A stretch of DNA of 64,000 nucleotides from Planctomycetota bacterium. Its GTDB lineage: Bacteria; Planctomycetota; UBA8742; UBA2392. The stretch covers positions 31,027 to 95,026 of the forward strand of contig JADLAK010000043.1 of assembly GCA_020848275.1 (NCBI GenBank), given 5' to 3'. This document shows positions 21,292-29,262 of the stretch, in pieces. A program made the position numbers and the translations under genes. The notes under the pieces were generated by a model that saw nothing but the letters and a program-made list of their open reading frames with translations, searched no databases and was not told where the DNA came from. Each line of letters opens with the position of its first letter. Position 1 is the first letter of the stretch.

Positions 21292-22368
21292 ATGCAGCCT
21301 AACGCCCAGAATGCGCCCCAGAACAAGCCCGAAAACGGTGTTCTCTTCGTCGGTATCGACCTTGGCACCAGCCACAGCGCGATTTCCGCCAGCAACGGCG
21401 TGCGCCAGACGATCGAAAGCTTCGTCGCTTACCCCAAGGACGTGATTTCCCGCAAGGCGCTGGGCAAAGACAAGCTGTTTGGCGCCGAAGCCATCAAACA
21501 CAAGCACTCGTGCGATTGCTTCCGCCCGATGGAAAAGGGCGCGGTGCGCTACGCCGACCTTGACCGCCAGATCAACCGCGACGCCGACCGCACCAGGCAG
21601 GCCGTCCACGACCTGCTCGAGCACGTTGTCAGCCTCGCCAAGCCGCGCCCCGACGATCTCATCTATGGCGTCATTGGGGCCCCGGCCCAGGCCAGCCTCA
21701 ACAACCAGAAACTCCTGATCGAAGCCGCGCGCGGCGTCGTTGACTGCGTGATGATCTGCAGCGAGCCCTTCGCCGTCGCCTACGGCCTGAACTTCCTCGA
21801 AGACACCCTGGTGATCGACATCGGCGCGGGCACCACCGACCTCTGCCGCATGCATGGCGCGCTTCCCGCCGCCGACGACCAGATCACGCTGAGCGCCGCG
21901 GGCGACGCCGTCGACCGCAAGCTGTTTGAGCTGATGAAGGCAGCCTGCCCCAACGCCGATTTCAGCATCAACATGGTCAAGCAGATCAAGGAAAAGCACG
22001 GCTTCCTGTCGCGCGTCACGGAGCCCGTGATCGTGACCCTGCCCGTGCGTGGCGTGCCGCAACAGTTCGACGTCACGAATTGCCTGCGTGCGGCGACCGA
22101 AAGCATCGTGCCGGAAATCGTCGAGGGCCTGCACTCGCTGATCGCGAACTATGACCCCGAATTCCAGGCAACGCTGCGCAACCACGTGCTGATCGCCGGT
22201 GGCGGCTCGCAGATCATCGGCCTCGACAAGGCCATCGAAGGCAAGTTGACCGAACTTGGCGGTGGCAAGGTTCGCCGCGTCGAAGAGCCCGCATTCGCCG
22301 GCGCCAACGGCGCGCTGCACTTGGCACAGGACATGCCCGCGGACTTCTGGCAGCAAATCGAGAATTGA
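21292..22368 (+). CDS. MamK-like bacterial actin (filament-forming ATPase)
   Basis: A 358-residue actin/Hsp70-fold ATPase. Phosphate-1 is GIDLGTSHSA (21-30), phosphate-2 is DIGAGTTD (176-183), the adenosine loop is AGGGS (302-306), and SEPF at 157-160 carries the Glu used for hydrolysis in this family. As I recall the MamK sequences, matching blocks include YPKDVI, the region between YGL and DIGAGTTD, PE(F/Y)QAT and the GALxLAxxxPxxxW ending, so similarity extends over the whole length and beyond the nucleotide site. MamK forms filaments that align magnetosomes; no other mam genes occur here. ATG 21292 has GGAG upstream. It appears monocistronic, with an inverted repeat directly after its stop. 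Confidence 0.85.
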   Translation: MQPNAQNAPQNKPENGVLFVGIDLGTSHSAISASNGVRQTIESFVAYPKDVISRKALGKDKLFGAEAIKHKHSCDCFRPMEKGAVRYADLDRQINRDADRTRQAVHDLLEHVVSLAKPRPDDLIYGVIGAPAQASLNNQKLLIEAARGVVDCVMICSEPFAVAYGLNFLEDTLVIDIGAGTTDLCRMHGALPAADDQITLSAAGDAVDRKLFELMKAACPNADFSINMVKQIKEKHGFLSRVTEPVIVTLPVRGVPQQFDVTNCLRAATESIVPEIVEGLHSLIANYDPEFQATLRNHVLIAGGGSQIIGLDKAIEGKLTELGGGKVRRVEEPAFAGANGALHLAQDMPADFWQQIEN

Positions 22369-22374
22369 ACTGCG

Positions 22375-22468
22375 AACACGAAGAAACGAAGTAGCGAAGA
22401 ACAGCAACGAAAAAGGCAACGGAAGCCCTCCCCCGCTGCCTTTCTTCGTTTCTTCGCTCCTTCGTGTT
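22375..22468. repeat. Intergenic inverted repeat of CGAAG words
   Basis: AACACGAAGAAACGAAG on the left pairs with CTTCGTTTCTTCGCTCCTTCGTGTT on the right, with GGCA/TGCC further in. It lies between convergent genes and belongs to the same word family as 35414-35507. Confidence 0.75.
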
Positions 22469-22475
22469 AAGGTCG

Positions 22476-25208
22476 TTACAGAAGGGTTCTTGCCCAGTTG
22501 CCTTCGTGGGTCGAGGGCACAAGCTTGCCGCCAAGGGCGACTTCGCAGACCTTGCGGATTTCGTCGGCTTCGTAGCGCCGGTTGATGAAATCGAGGCGGA
22601 AGCGCATCGCTCCGGCTTTTTCCAGCTCCGCCACGCGATGGGTCAAGGCAAACGCTTCCTTGCCCATGATCAGCGTGCGGCAGTGGTGGTCGATGGCCAG
22701 GAACTTCTCGCCGTAGCTGTTGACCATGTCCATTTCGTGGAAGCCGCAAGTCGCGCGGCCCGGGCAATGGCCCAGCATGTTGGCGTAAACACAGCTTTCG
22801 CTGACAAACAGCGGCGTGTCCTGGTAGACGACAACTTCCGAAAGCTGACCAAACTCCGCCAGCACTTCCTTCATGTTCTGGATGCCGTCTTCGACGCTGA
22901 GCGTCACGCGCGTCGCACCTTGTTCAAGCCATGCGCGCGCTGCTTCACGCGACAGCGTGTACGCCGGCCAGTCCACGGAAACGTCAATGCCCGCGCCCGC
23001 GAAATCCGGCAGCTTGGGCTCAAACACCGGAAAACCCGAGCGCGTTTGCACCTGCCGCCGCACAAGCTGCGTGGTGTCCATACGCTTGCGCTTCTGGATA
23101 CCCGCGGTGTGGGCGATGTACTCAAAGCCGCCAACGTTGGCGACACTAAACAGCCTCGCGCCCGCGGCGTACAGGTCGCGCAGCTTCCATACCGTGCCCG
23201 CCTGCTCCCAGGCGCGCACCACAATCGGGATGCCGATGCGCAGCTTGTGGCCATGTTGCTTGTAGGCCTCGACCAGCGCCTCGGGGCGGTCGTTCGAGAT
23301 ATCGACGATCACCTCGTCGAGCTTGTCCATCGGCAGCGCGTCGAGATATTCAACACGGTCGACCATCGCCGCAAACCGGCGCGATCCCGGAGCCGCCAAC
23401 GTTTGCGGCGGCGTGTTATTCACGATCGCGCGGGTGTTGGTGATCTTTTTGGCGCGTTCGGCCGTGATCATTTCGTCGAATGCGACGAAGAATTGGCGGC
23501 GCGCTTCGTTGATCTCGGCGGCGGGGACAAACACGCCCGCGGGAATCACAACGTTGAATGTCCCAAGCTGAAAGCGCGTGCTGCCGAGCCGGTCGAAGAA
23601 CTCCATCAGGCGTTTTTCGTCCAGCGGCTGGCTGTCGGCAAACAGCAGCTTCACGGGATATTCGCGCTTGAGTTCCATGCCCTGGCAGCGGCCAGTGATC
23701 ATCAGCGCACCCGGCATGCCGAGTTCGCGCAGGCTGCCGCGGGCGGCATCGACGCGCACCGTGATGTCGATGTGCACCTTCAGGCGTGTGCGCGGCAGTT
23801 TCGCGGGCACGTTGGTCGGGTACTTGCGTTTCAGCGCCTGGCTGGCGATCAAACGAAGTTCGTCGCCCGGGCGCACTTCGTCGGGTGCGGCGATGCTGAT
23901 GTCCTCGCCCTCGCGCACGGTAAAGATGCGCTTGCCCTTGTAGTTGATCTTGTCGGCGCCGAATTTGACCGGCGACCGGTCGGCGTCGCGCGGCTTGCAC
24001 AGGATGCCGTCATGGCGCTCGAATTCGGTCAGCGCGCGGAAACTCGCGCGACCCTCGTGGACGCGGTCGACGCGGCCCAGAGGCACCCCCTGCGGTTCGC
24101 TTTCCTCGACGTCGGCGACGTTCTTGTGATCGCCGTGGCTGCCGTCGAGGAACAGCTTGGTCGTCTCGCGCGAGTAAATCGTCTTCAATTCCTGTTCGGC
24201 GGCTTTGAGGTCAATCGATTCACCGTCGATCATGCGCCGGTAAAGCTTGGTCACCGCGGCGACGTAAAGCGGGCTCTTGCGCCGGCCCTCGATCTTGAGA
24301 CTGCGCACGCCGACCTTGGCGAGGTCCGCGACCGCCGTCGGCGCGTAAAGATCCTTCATGGAGAAAGCCTTACCTTCCCCCAGAGGCGTTTTAAAACTGT
24401 CGCGGCAGGTGTAGGCGCACTTGCCGCGGTTGCCACTGCGCCCGGTTTCCTGGCTGCTGAACAGGCACAGGCCCGAGTAGCTGTAGCACAGGCTGCCGTG
24501 CACAAACGTCTCGAGCTGGATTTTGACCGTGTTGCGGATTTCCTCGATCTCGTTAAGCGTGAGTTCGCGCGCGAGAATCACGCGCTCAAAGCCGTTGCGC
24601 TCGAGCCAGCGCGCACCCTCGGCATTGTGCACCAGCATCTGCGTGCTGGCGTGCCACTTCAGGCGCGGGAAATACTCGCGGATGGTGCGGTAGACGCCGA
24701 AATCCTGCACGATGATAGCGTCGGCGCCGAGTTCTTCGCACGCCGCAAGCATCTCTATCAACTCGTCGTACTCGCTTTGCTGGATTACGGTGTTGATAGT
24801 GACGTAGACTTTTTTGCTGTGTTCGTGCGCGTGGCCGATGGCGACATCGAGATCGTCGATGGTGAAATTTTCAGCCTGTTCACGTGCGGAAAATTTCTTG
24901 AGCCCAAGATAAACCGCGTCAGCGCCGTAATCCATCGCCGCAAAGAAAGCCTCGAGGCCGCCCGCGGGCGCAAGCAGTTCCGGCTTACCGTTGTAAGGCA
25001 CCGCGGGCTGGCGATCTGACAACGGCCGCGGTGCGGCTCGGCCCGCCATCGAGGTTTCATCTTCGGTCGGTGTTGCGACGGGCCGAGAAGCAGGCGCCTT
25101 GGAAGGGATTTGCGTGGTGTTTTCGTCGCTGACGGGAACGCCACCCGGGCGCGCCATGATGCGCGTCTTGCTTTCACTATTCGACGAATGGGCGTTAGGT
25201 TCGCTCAT
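22476..25208 (-). CDS. Peptidase U32 family protein with DUF3656 (RlhA/TrhP-related)
   Basis: U32 proteins are now known mainly as Fe-S enzymes that hydroxylate RNA (RlhA on 23S rRNA, TrhP on tRNA) or ubiquinone precursors. The core begins near residue 62 with ELLAPAGGLEAFFAAMDYGADAVYLG. The cysteine cluster at about 240-275 (HGSLCYSYSGLC, GKCAYTC) fits the [4Fe-4S] ligands of that group. A DUF3656-type middle region follows, then a long C-terminal part with a further Cys set (CPGRATCGF). At 910 residues it is longer than E. coli RlhA. The frame is open to 25457, but that part runs through repeat DNA; ATG 25208 is chosen. RNA hydroxylation is inferred. Confidence 0.85.
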   Translation of the reverse strand: MSEPNAHSSNSESKTRIMARPGGVPVSDENTTQIPSKAPASRPVATPTEDETSMAGRAAPRPLSDRQPAVPYNGKPELLAPAGGLEAFFAAMDYGADAVYLGLKKFSAREQAENFTIDDLDVAIGHAHEHSKKVYVTINTVIQQSEYDELIEMLAACEELGADAIIVQDFGVYRTIREYFPRLKWHASTQMLVHNAEGARWLERNGFERVILARELTLNEIEEIRNTVKIQLETFVHGSLCYSYSGLCLFSSQETGRSGNRGKCAYTCRDSFKTPLGEGKAFSMKDLYAPTAVADLAKVGVRSLKIEGRRKSPLYVAAVTKLYRRMIDGESIDLKAAEQELKTIYSRETTKLFLDGSHGDHKNVADVEESEPQGVPLGRVDRVHEGRASFRALTEFERHDGILCKPRDADRSPVKFGADKINYKGKRIFTVREGEDISIAAPDEVRPGDELRLIASQALKRKYPTNVPAKLPRTRLKVHIDITVRVDAARGSLRELGMPGALMITGRCQGMELKREYPVKLLFADSQPLDEKRLMEFFDRLGSTRFQLGTFNVVIPAGVFVPAAEINEARRQFFVAFDEMITAERAKKITNTRAIVNNTPPQTLAAPGSRRFAAMVDRVEYLDALPMDKLDEVIVDISNDRPEALVEAYKQHGHKLRIGIPIVVRAWEQAGTVWKLRDLYAAGARLFSVANVGGFEYIAHTAGIQKRKRMDTTQLVRRQVQTRSGFPVFEPKLPDFAGAGIDVSVDWPAYTLSREAARAWLEQGATRVTLSVEDGIQNMKEVLAEFGQLSEVVVYQDTPLFVSESCVYANMLGHCPGRATCGFHEMDMVNSYGEKFLAIDHHCRTLIMGKEAFALTHRVAELEKAGAMRFRLDFINRRYEADEIRKVCEVALGGKLVPSTHEGNWARTLL

Positions 25209-25320
25209 GAATTCGCTGCGGCGGCGACTCGTGATCGGTCCCCCACCGCGCTCCTGTATGTTTGAGCCATGCAGTGTAGCGCCGGACGGGCCATACGCAA
25301 TTACCGCAATACAGTCATCT

Positions 25321-25400
25321 GTGGGGCGATCATTCCTGTCCGCCCGACCGGCATAGCCGGTCGCATTGTGGCTCGCAAGCTTGCCACCGCGGACTTCCTG
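25321..25400. repeat. Cloverleaf repeat, copy 1 (right arm degraded)
   Basis: Starts GTGGGGCGATCATTCCTGTCC, then has an inner hairpin GACCGGC/GCCGGTC (loop ATA) and a second inner hairpin GTGGC..GCCAC, as in copy 2. The right outer arm stops matching after GCGGAC, so this copy is damaged. Confidence 0.75.
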
Positions 25401-25423
25401 TAAAACGCGGTGCGTTTTGCAGG
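25397..25423. repeat. Perfect-loop hairpin next to cloverleaf copy 1
   Basis: CCTGTAAAACGC (25397-25408) and GCGTTTTGCAGG (25412-25423) form a 12-bp stem with one mismatch around loop GGT. It takes the place of the missing right arm of the cloverleaf element. Confidence 0.65.
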
Positions 25424-25488
25424 TTCGCTCCTGAAGTCGCTGTCCACGTGCGGTCACAAAATTTTAACGCCGACACGTCATTTCCGGT

Positions 25489-25512
25489 CCTGAATAATCG
25501 CGCGGAAATCGC
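25489..25512. promoter_or_regulatory. 24-nt motif, copy 1
   Basis: A 24-base motif starting CCTGAATAATCGCGCG is identical at 26182-26205; each copy lies upstream of a membrane-protein gene (about 25 and 92 bases before the start). In this copy ATTTCCG just upstream and CGGAAAT inside form an inverted repeat. A shared regulatory site is inferred. Confidence 0.5.
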
Positions 25513-25536
25513 TAATGCGCGGGGTAAACTAGATGC

Positions 25537-26112
25537 ATGCCCGATCTCAATGAACCAAGCTTGCTTGTGGCACTCGTTGCAATCTTCGTCGTGGCGTCGG
25601 CAGTTGCATCAGGACTCGCTCTCTCCTTGACATGGTTGTGGGGAAGAAGTGCCGCCATCACCAACGCCCTTTTGGGTTACGTTGTTGGCGGCATTGCGGG
25701 CGGAGCAACGCTTTGGATCGCAGGGTCCGTAACGGGTCACAGCGAAAGAGCCGGCCTTGTAGGCGAAACACTAATTGCGCTGCCGTTTGCTCCCATTCTG
25801 ATCTCACCCCGCATTTCACCTGACAACGCGACCAATTGGGTCATTGGAGCCGTTGGCCTCGTCACTTGGCTCTTACCGCTCACATTTGCCGCCGCAGCAG
25901 CACGAGTAGGTATTCACCTTCATGAAACGCTGAATCCGTGGACTGGCCAGCAGGTGATAGCCGATGTCGTTGCGCCACCCATGGTCCCGCAAGATCCTGT
26001 CGCTGCGATGGAATACAAAGCGCCGATAATTGCGCACCTGCACGACCCTGAACCAGCATCGACTAAAATCCCGGTGGTTGCCGCGCCGCCAGCCCTGCCT
26101 CAGCAGTCCTGA
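25537..26112 (+). CDS. Hypothetical membrane protein
   Basis: A 191-residue protein with four hydrophobic segments at about 9-34 (LLVALVAIFVVASAVASGLALSL), 41-66, 78-92 and 104-125, followed by a Pro/Ala-rich cytosolic or external tail of about 60 residues. No family recognised. Codon use is less GC-biased than in its neighbours (by eye). The ATG follows closely after the 24-nt motif shared with the 26298 gene, which hints at common control with the two membrane proteins downstream. It is preceded by repeat-rich DNA and separated from the next gene by 185 bp. Confidence 0.65.
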   Translation: MPDLNEPSLLVALVAIFVVASAVASGLALSLTWLWGRSAAITNALLGYVVGGIAGGATLWIAGSVTGHSERAGLVGETLIALPFAPILISPRISPDNATNWVIGAVGLVTWLLPLTFAAAAARVGIHLHETLNPWTGQQVIADVVAPPMVPQDPVAAMEYKAPIIAHLHDPEPASTKIPVVAAPPALPQQS

Positions 26113-26181
26113 ACATCCGTGTTCGTCCGTGATGGCATCCTGCCGCTTACGCAGTGGGCTTTAACTGACGCCATTATCGGC

Positions 26182-26205
26182 CCTGAATAATCGCGCGGAA
26201 ATCGC
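26182..26205. promoter_or_regulatory. 24-nt motif, copy 2
   Basis: Identical to 25489-25512. The match continues imperfectly on both sides (ATT.TCGGCC before, GCCGATT after). It lies 92 bp before the 26298 gene and just upstream of the double-dyad site. Confidence 0.5.
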
Positions 26206-26242
26206 CGATTCCCGAACAGCTTTTTCCTGCTGATTCCGATTC

Positions 26243-26281
26243 ACTTTGCGCCACAAAGTATTTACTTTGTACGACAAAGTA
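26243..26281. promoter_or_regulatory. Double-dyad operator candidate
   Basis: Two inverted repeats of one half-site: ACTTTG/CAAAGT (26243-26259, spacer CGCCA) and TACTTTG/CAAAGTA (26263-26281, spacer TACGA). Their centres are about 21 bp apart, two helical turns, so two dimers would bind the same face. It ends 17 bp before the ATG at 26298, where a repressor would block transcription. Confidence 0.6.
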
Positions 26282-26297
26282 AGTTGGAACGCCCACC

Positions 26298-26993
26298 ATG
26301 TTCGCCGCCGCAACTTCCCTTTTGCGCCGGCCCGGCGCCGTCTTTCGGCGCGCGGGCAACCCCCCAACTCGCGTTCTGAACGCCGGGCTGGCGCTTCCCG
26401 GTTTACTCGCTGCGGCCGCCTGGGGAGCGGCGATGGGCTGCTTTTGCGGCGGCGCGCAGATCGTCGTCACCACCATCAAGATGCCGCTATTTTTCGTGCT
26501 GACCCTGGGCCTGTGCTTCTCGCTGATGCACGTAACGCAACTTGTCGGTGGTTTAAAACTGCGAGCGAACCAGACGCTGACCGTTGCGCTGTCGGGCCTC
26601 ACCGTGCAGGCGCTGTCGCTGGGCAGCCTCGCGCCGGTGCTGGCGCTGTTTGCCGCTAACGCGCCGTTTCCGGCGATGTCGAGCTATCTCAACCTGTACG
26701 TCGCCTGCGCGCTGGCAGGCCTGATCGCGGGCGTTTTCGGCGCGACGCGGCTGGCGCTGGGCCTGCGCATGCTCGCACCCGTAGGCCGCGGCACGCGGCT
26801 GGTGCTCGCCGCATGGATTTTCATCTATCAGTTCGTCGGCGCGCAGGTGGCCTGGACGTTGCGTCCGTGGCTGGGCGCGACGTCGGACTTCACCAACTAC
26901 TACAGCCTCGAACACGGCCTGAGCGGCAACTTCTACGTGGGAGTTGGCGCCGTCGTGCTGCGCTGGCTCAAAGAACTAGGAATGCCAATATGA
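26298..26993 (+). CDS. Hypothetical membrane protein, paralogue of the next gene
   Basis: A 231-residue protein with about five or six transmembrane helices (about 34-60, 64-84, 96-122, 133-153, 173-190, 215-228). The pattern WGAAMGCFCGGAQIVVTTIKMPLFFVL matches YGAAMGCLGGPVQALYAAIKFPLVVL in the gene that follows, so the two are paralogues and probably form a heteromer. That GA(A)MG..G..Q....IK.P motif is reminiscent of Yip1-like or actin-loader membrane proteins, but no function can be given. Its TGA overlaps the next ATG. The double dyad upstream suggests repressor control. Confidence 0.72.
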   Translation: MFAAATSLLRRPGAVFRRAGNPPTRVLNAGLALPGLLAAAAWGAAMGCFCGGAQIVVTTIKMPLFFVLTLGLCFSLMHVTQLVGGLKLRANQTLTVALSGLTVQALSLGSLAPVLALFAANAPFPAMSSYLNLYVACALAGLIAGVFGATRLALGLRMLAPVGRGTRLVLAAWIFIYQFVGAQVAWTLRPWLGATSDFTNYYSLEHGLSGNFYVGVGAVVLRWLKELGMPI

Positions 26994-27772
26994 GTGAAGA
27001 AGCCGTCTATCCCGTAGTTCCCCGGCCTGAAGGAACCCCGCCGGTCGCCCCTATTAAACCTGCGGCATGGATCCAGCGCTGGGAGGCCGATGGCGGCGAC
27101 GTCGAAGACCCGCCGCGCAAACCCTGGCAGGTCGGCGGCGCGATCTTGAAGACGCAGGCGGGCGTGGCGCGCGATTTGTCGGCGGGCCGCGCGCTGGGCG
27201 TTTATGTCGTCGGTTGCCTCGCGCTGATTGCGGTCGCGAGCGTGCTTTATGGCGCGGCGATGGGCTGCCTTGGAGGCCCCGTGCAGGCCCTGTACGCCGC
27301 TATTAAATTCCCGCTGGTTGTGCTGGGCGCGTGCGGGCTGTGCCTGCCTTCCTTTTATGTGTTCCAGTGCCTGATGGGCGCGCGCATGCGGTTTTCGCAG
27401 GCCGTGGCGTCAGTGCTGCTGATGGCCGCGGCGGCGAGTTTGATCCTGATCGGCTGCGTGCCGATCGTGTGGTTTTTCAGCGTCAGCACAGGCGCAGACA
27501 GCGGCGGCTTCATCGTCGCACTGCACGTGGCCACGACGGCGCTTGCGGCGGCGTTCGGCATCCACCTGCTGTCGCGGATGCATCGATATCTGCTGTACAA
27601 ACGGCCGGAGATGCGGTTCTTCGAGGGCCGCGTGCTGGCGCTGTGGTGTGGCATGTTCGTGATCGTCGCGCTGCAACTGGCGTGTTACCTCGGGCCGTTG
27701 ATGCACGAAGGCGAATTCTTCACCGGCGAACGCAAGCTGTTCGTGACGGCGCTCTCCGGCAAAAGCAAGTAA
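26990..27772 (+). CDS. Hypothetical membrane protein, paralogue of the previous gene
   Basis: A 260-residue protein: a Pro-rich polar N-terminus of about 65 residues, then about six transmembrane helices (about 70-92, 100-122, 135-160, 168-190, 210-232). It shares the GAAMGC..G..Q....IK.PL core with the upstream gene. Overlap ATGA at 26990-26993 indicates coupled translation and a likely two-subunit complex. Family not recognised. An inverted repeat made of GCAAAG/GCGCAA words follows the stop codon. Confidence 0.72.
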   Translation: MSEEAVYPVVPRPEGTPPVAPIKPAAWIQRWEADGGDVEDPPRKPWQVGGAILKTQAGVARDLSAGRALGVYVVGCLALIAVASVLYGAAMGCLGGPVQALYAAIKFPLVVLGACGLCLPSFYVFQCLMGARMRFSQAVASVLLMAAAASLILIGCVPIVWFFSVSTGADSGGFIVALHVATTALAAAFGIHLLSRMHRYLLYKRPEMRFFEGRVLALWCGMFVIVALQLACYLGPLMHEGEFFTGERKLFVTALSGKSK

Positions 27773-27819
27773 CCGCCGATAACAACGGATAAACGCCGAT
27801 GCCCGCAGCAATTCGCAAA

Positions 27820-27907
27820 CTGCAACAGCATTTCTCGCAAAGGTCGCAATGAGCGCAATTAGGACTGATACCTTTGCGAACTTTGCGCGCTCTGCGAGAA
27901 AATGCAG
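27820..27907. repeat. Intergenic inverted repeat of CGCAAAG words
   Basis: Left arm CTGCAACAGCATTTCTCGCAAAG is answered by CTTTGCGCGCTCTGCGAGAAAATGCAG with small gaps. It lies at the end of the paralogous membrane-gene pair and may end its transcript. Confidence 0.7.
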
Positions 27908-27950
27908 TTGTCGGCCCCAACCCGCATTTATCGGCGGTTCCAAATCGCTA

Positions 27951-28101
27951 CTAAGCGGTCCTACATATATTCTGGGCAGTTGTGGGGCGGACATTCTTGT
28001 CCGCCCAACCGGCGTAGCCGGTCGAATTGTGGCTCGCAAAGCTCGCCACCGCGGACAGGAATGTCCGCGCCACCTAAAGACAATTTTCTTGGACCGCTTA
28101 G
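27951..28101. repeat. Cloverleaf repeat, copy 2, with extended outer stem
   Basis: The element proper is 27982-28073: outer arms GCGGACATTCTTGTCCGCC and GCGGACAGGAATGTCCGC pair with each other, and each is also self-complementary. Inner hairpins are ACCGGC/GCCGGT (loop GTA) and GTGGC/GCCAC. An additional perfect 11-bp inverted repeat, CTAAGCGGTCC (27951-27961) with GGACCGCTTAG (28091-28101), encloses it. It ends one base before the ATG at 28103. Confidence 0.8.
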
Positions 28102-28102
28102 A

Positions 28103-29260
28103 ATGTCCGGGATGCAGGTCGCGCCGGAGAATCCATCGCCGCAGGACGAGAAGCCGCGCAACATCGGCAGCGTGGCCTCACTCGCGCCGCTGGTTTTGAT
28201 TCTGGCGCTCACGATCGTTTACGATCAGTTCAAGCACCAGTTGCGCGGGCACATCGACGCCGCGGGCATCACCTACGCCGACTGGGTCGGCAATTTCATC
28301 AATTCGCCTGACAACGAAGCCGCGCGCACCGAACTCATCTCGCGCGTTGTCGGCGTCATGCGCGACACGCCCGTGGGCAAAAGCCTGCCCCTGCGCGACG
28401 AGCAGCAACGCGTGATCGGCCGCTTCCGCATCAACGAAGCGACCGTGAGCCAGCCCGCCGCAAACAGCCCCATTGCTCAGGAGCGACGTCGCTACGACGT
28501 ACGCATGAAGGGCGACGGCGAACTCTGGCACAGCGCGGGCGGCCGCGTGCGCTTTAGCGGAAGCGCCGACGTGCAGTACGTCATCAACACCAACGTGGTC
28601 GCGCGCGAGTTCAAGGTCTACGCCTACTTCGATTGCCTTGAGATCCGCGAGATAACCTTTGAGATCACGCACGTGGACAACCTGCTCGCGCGCATTTTCA
28701 GCGGCTTTGTCAACGACGCGGGCAAACGCGCCATCCAGGAAGGCATCATGCCGGGCTTCACCATCATCACGCAGGCCGACGGCAAGTCCTATGTTGCGCC
28801 GGGCCGCGCGACGCTCGACTTCAAGCCGCGCGAGGGCCCCAATAAGGAAGAGCAGGGCTGGGAGACGCTGAGCAACGACGTGCGGCTGTTGCGCAAGGAC
28901 TTCCGCGATTACCTCGGCCCCTTCCAGGCGCCGGCGGGCGCGGAACTTCGCATCAACCTGACCGTTGCAGGCGAAGGCGGCAAACCCGCGCCGGGTGTGG
29001 ACCTGCTTTTGGTGCACGCCGAGGCGTTCAAGCAGTACGACGACCGCTACATGAGCGGCACGCCCGGCAACATGGCGGGGCTGGAAATTGCCGCGGTCGA
29101 GCAACGCTGGAGCACGCGCGAACTGGCCTATGCCGGCCGGCCCGAGCCCGGCATGTATTACCTGGTCATCGACCGCACGGTATTCGGCAAAGGCGACCAG
29201 ACCGCGCAACTGAGCGACATCGCCGCCGAAGTCAGCTACTACGTGCGCATGAAAAGATAA
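28103..29260 (+). CDS. Hypothetical single-pass membrane protein
   Basis: A 385-residue protein with a polar, Pro-containing N-terminus, one transmembrane helix at about residues 25-42 (VASLAPLVLILALTIVYDQF), and a large soluble domain, probably extracytoplasmic. The domain contains a beta-rich section (WHSAGGRVRFSGSADVQYVI) and a C-terminal section with GMYYLVIDRTVFG. No family or catalytic motif recognised. The start is chosen as ATG 28103, immediately after the extended cloverleaf stem; ATG 28112 is the alternative. The frame is open upstream, but that stretch is repeat DNA. Copy 3 of the same repeat begins three bases after its stop codon. Confidence 0.7.
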   Translation: MSGMQVAPENPSPQDEKPRNIGSVASLAPLVLILALTIVYDQFKHQLRGHIDAAGITYADWVGNFINSPDNEAARTELISRVVGVMRDTPVGKSLPLRDEQQRVIGRFRINEATVSQPAANSPIAQERRRYDVRMKGDGELWHSAGGRVRFSGSADVQYVINTNVVAREFKVYAYFDCLEIREITFEITHVDNLLARIFSGFVNDAGKRAIQEGIMPGFTIITQADGKSYVAPGRATLDFKPREGPNKEEQGWETLSNDVRLLRKDFRDYLGPFQAPAGAELRINLTVAGEGGKPAPGVDLLLVHAEAFKQYDDRYMSGTPGNMAGLEIAAVEQRWSTRELAYAGRPEPGMYYLVIDRTVFGKGDQTAQLSDIAAEVSYYVRMKR

Positions 29261-29262
29261 CT

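Larger units (their letters stand above)
25209..25536. other. 328-bp intergenic region with structured repeats
   Basis: Divergent gap between the U32 gene and the next plus-strand gene. It holds copy 1 of the cloverleaf element, an adjoining hairpin and the first copy of a 24-nt motif (all listed separately). No gene is supported in it. Confidence 0.6.
27773..28102. other. 330-bp intergenic region with structured repeats
   Basis: Contains the inverted repeat at 27820-27907 and the cloverleaf copy with its extra outer stem at 27951-28101. No gene is supported. Confidence 0.6.

Noticed and set aside
21292..22368. Magnetosome island
   Set aside because: Only one mam-like gene and no magnetosome membrane proteins in 64 kb.
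21277..22767. 496-codon minus-strand frame opposite the MamK-like gene
   Set aside because: Runs through an intergenic repeat and a strongly conserved actin gene; no motif.
22464..25019. 851-codon plus-strand frame opposite the U32 gene
   Set aside because: The minus-strand frame has clear U32 motifs; the plus-strand translation is low-complexity and motif-free.
25209..25457. N-terminal extension of the U32 protein to 25457
   Set aside because: The extra 83 residues are read through cloverleaf copy 1 and the hairpin beside it.
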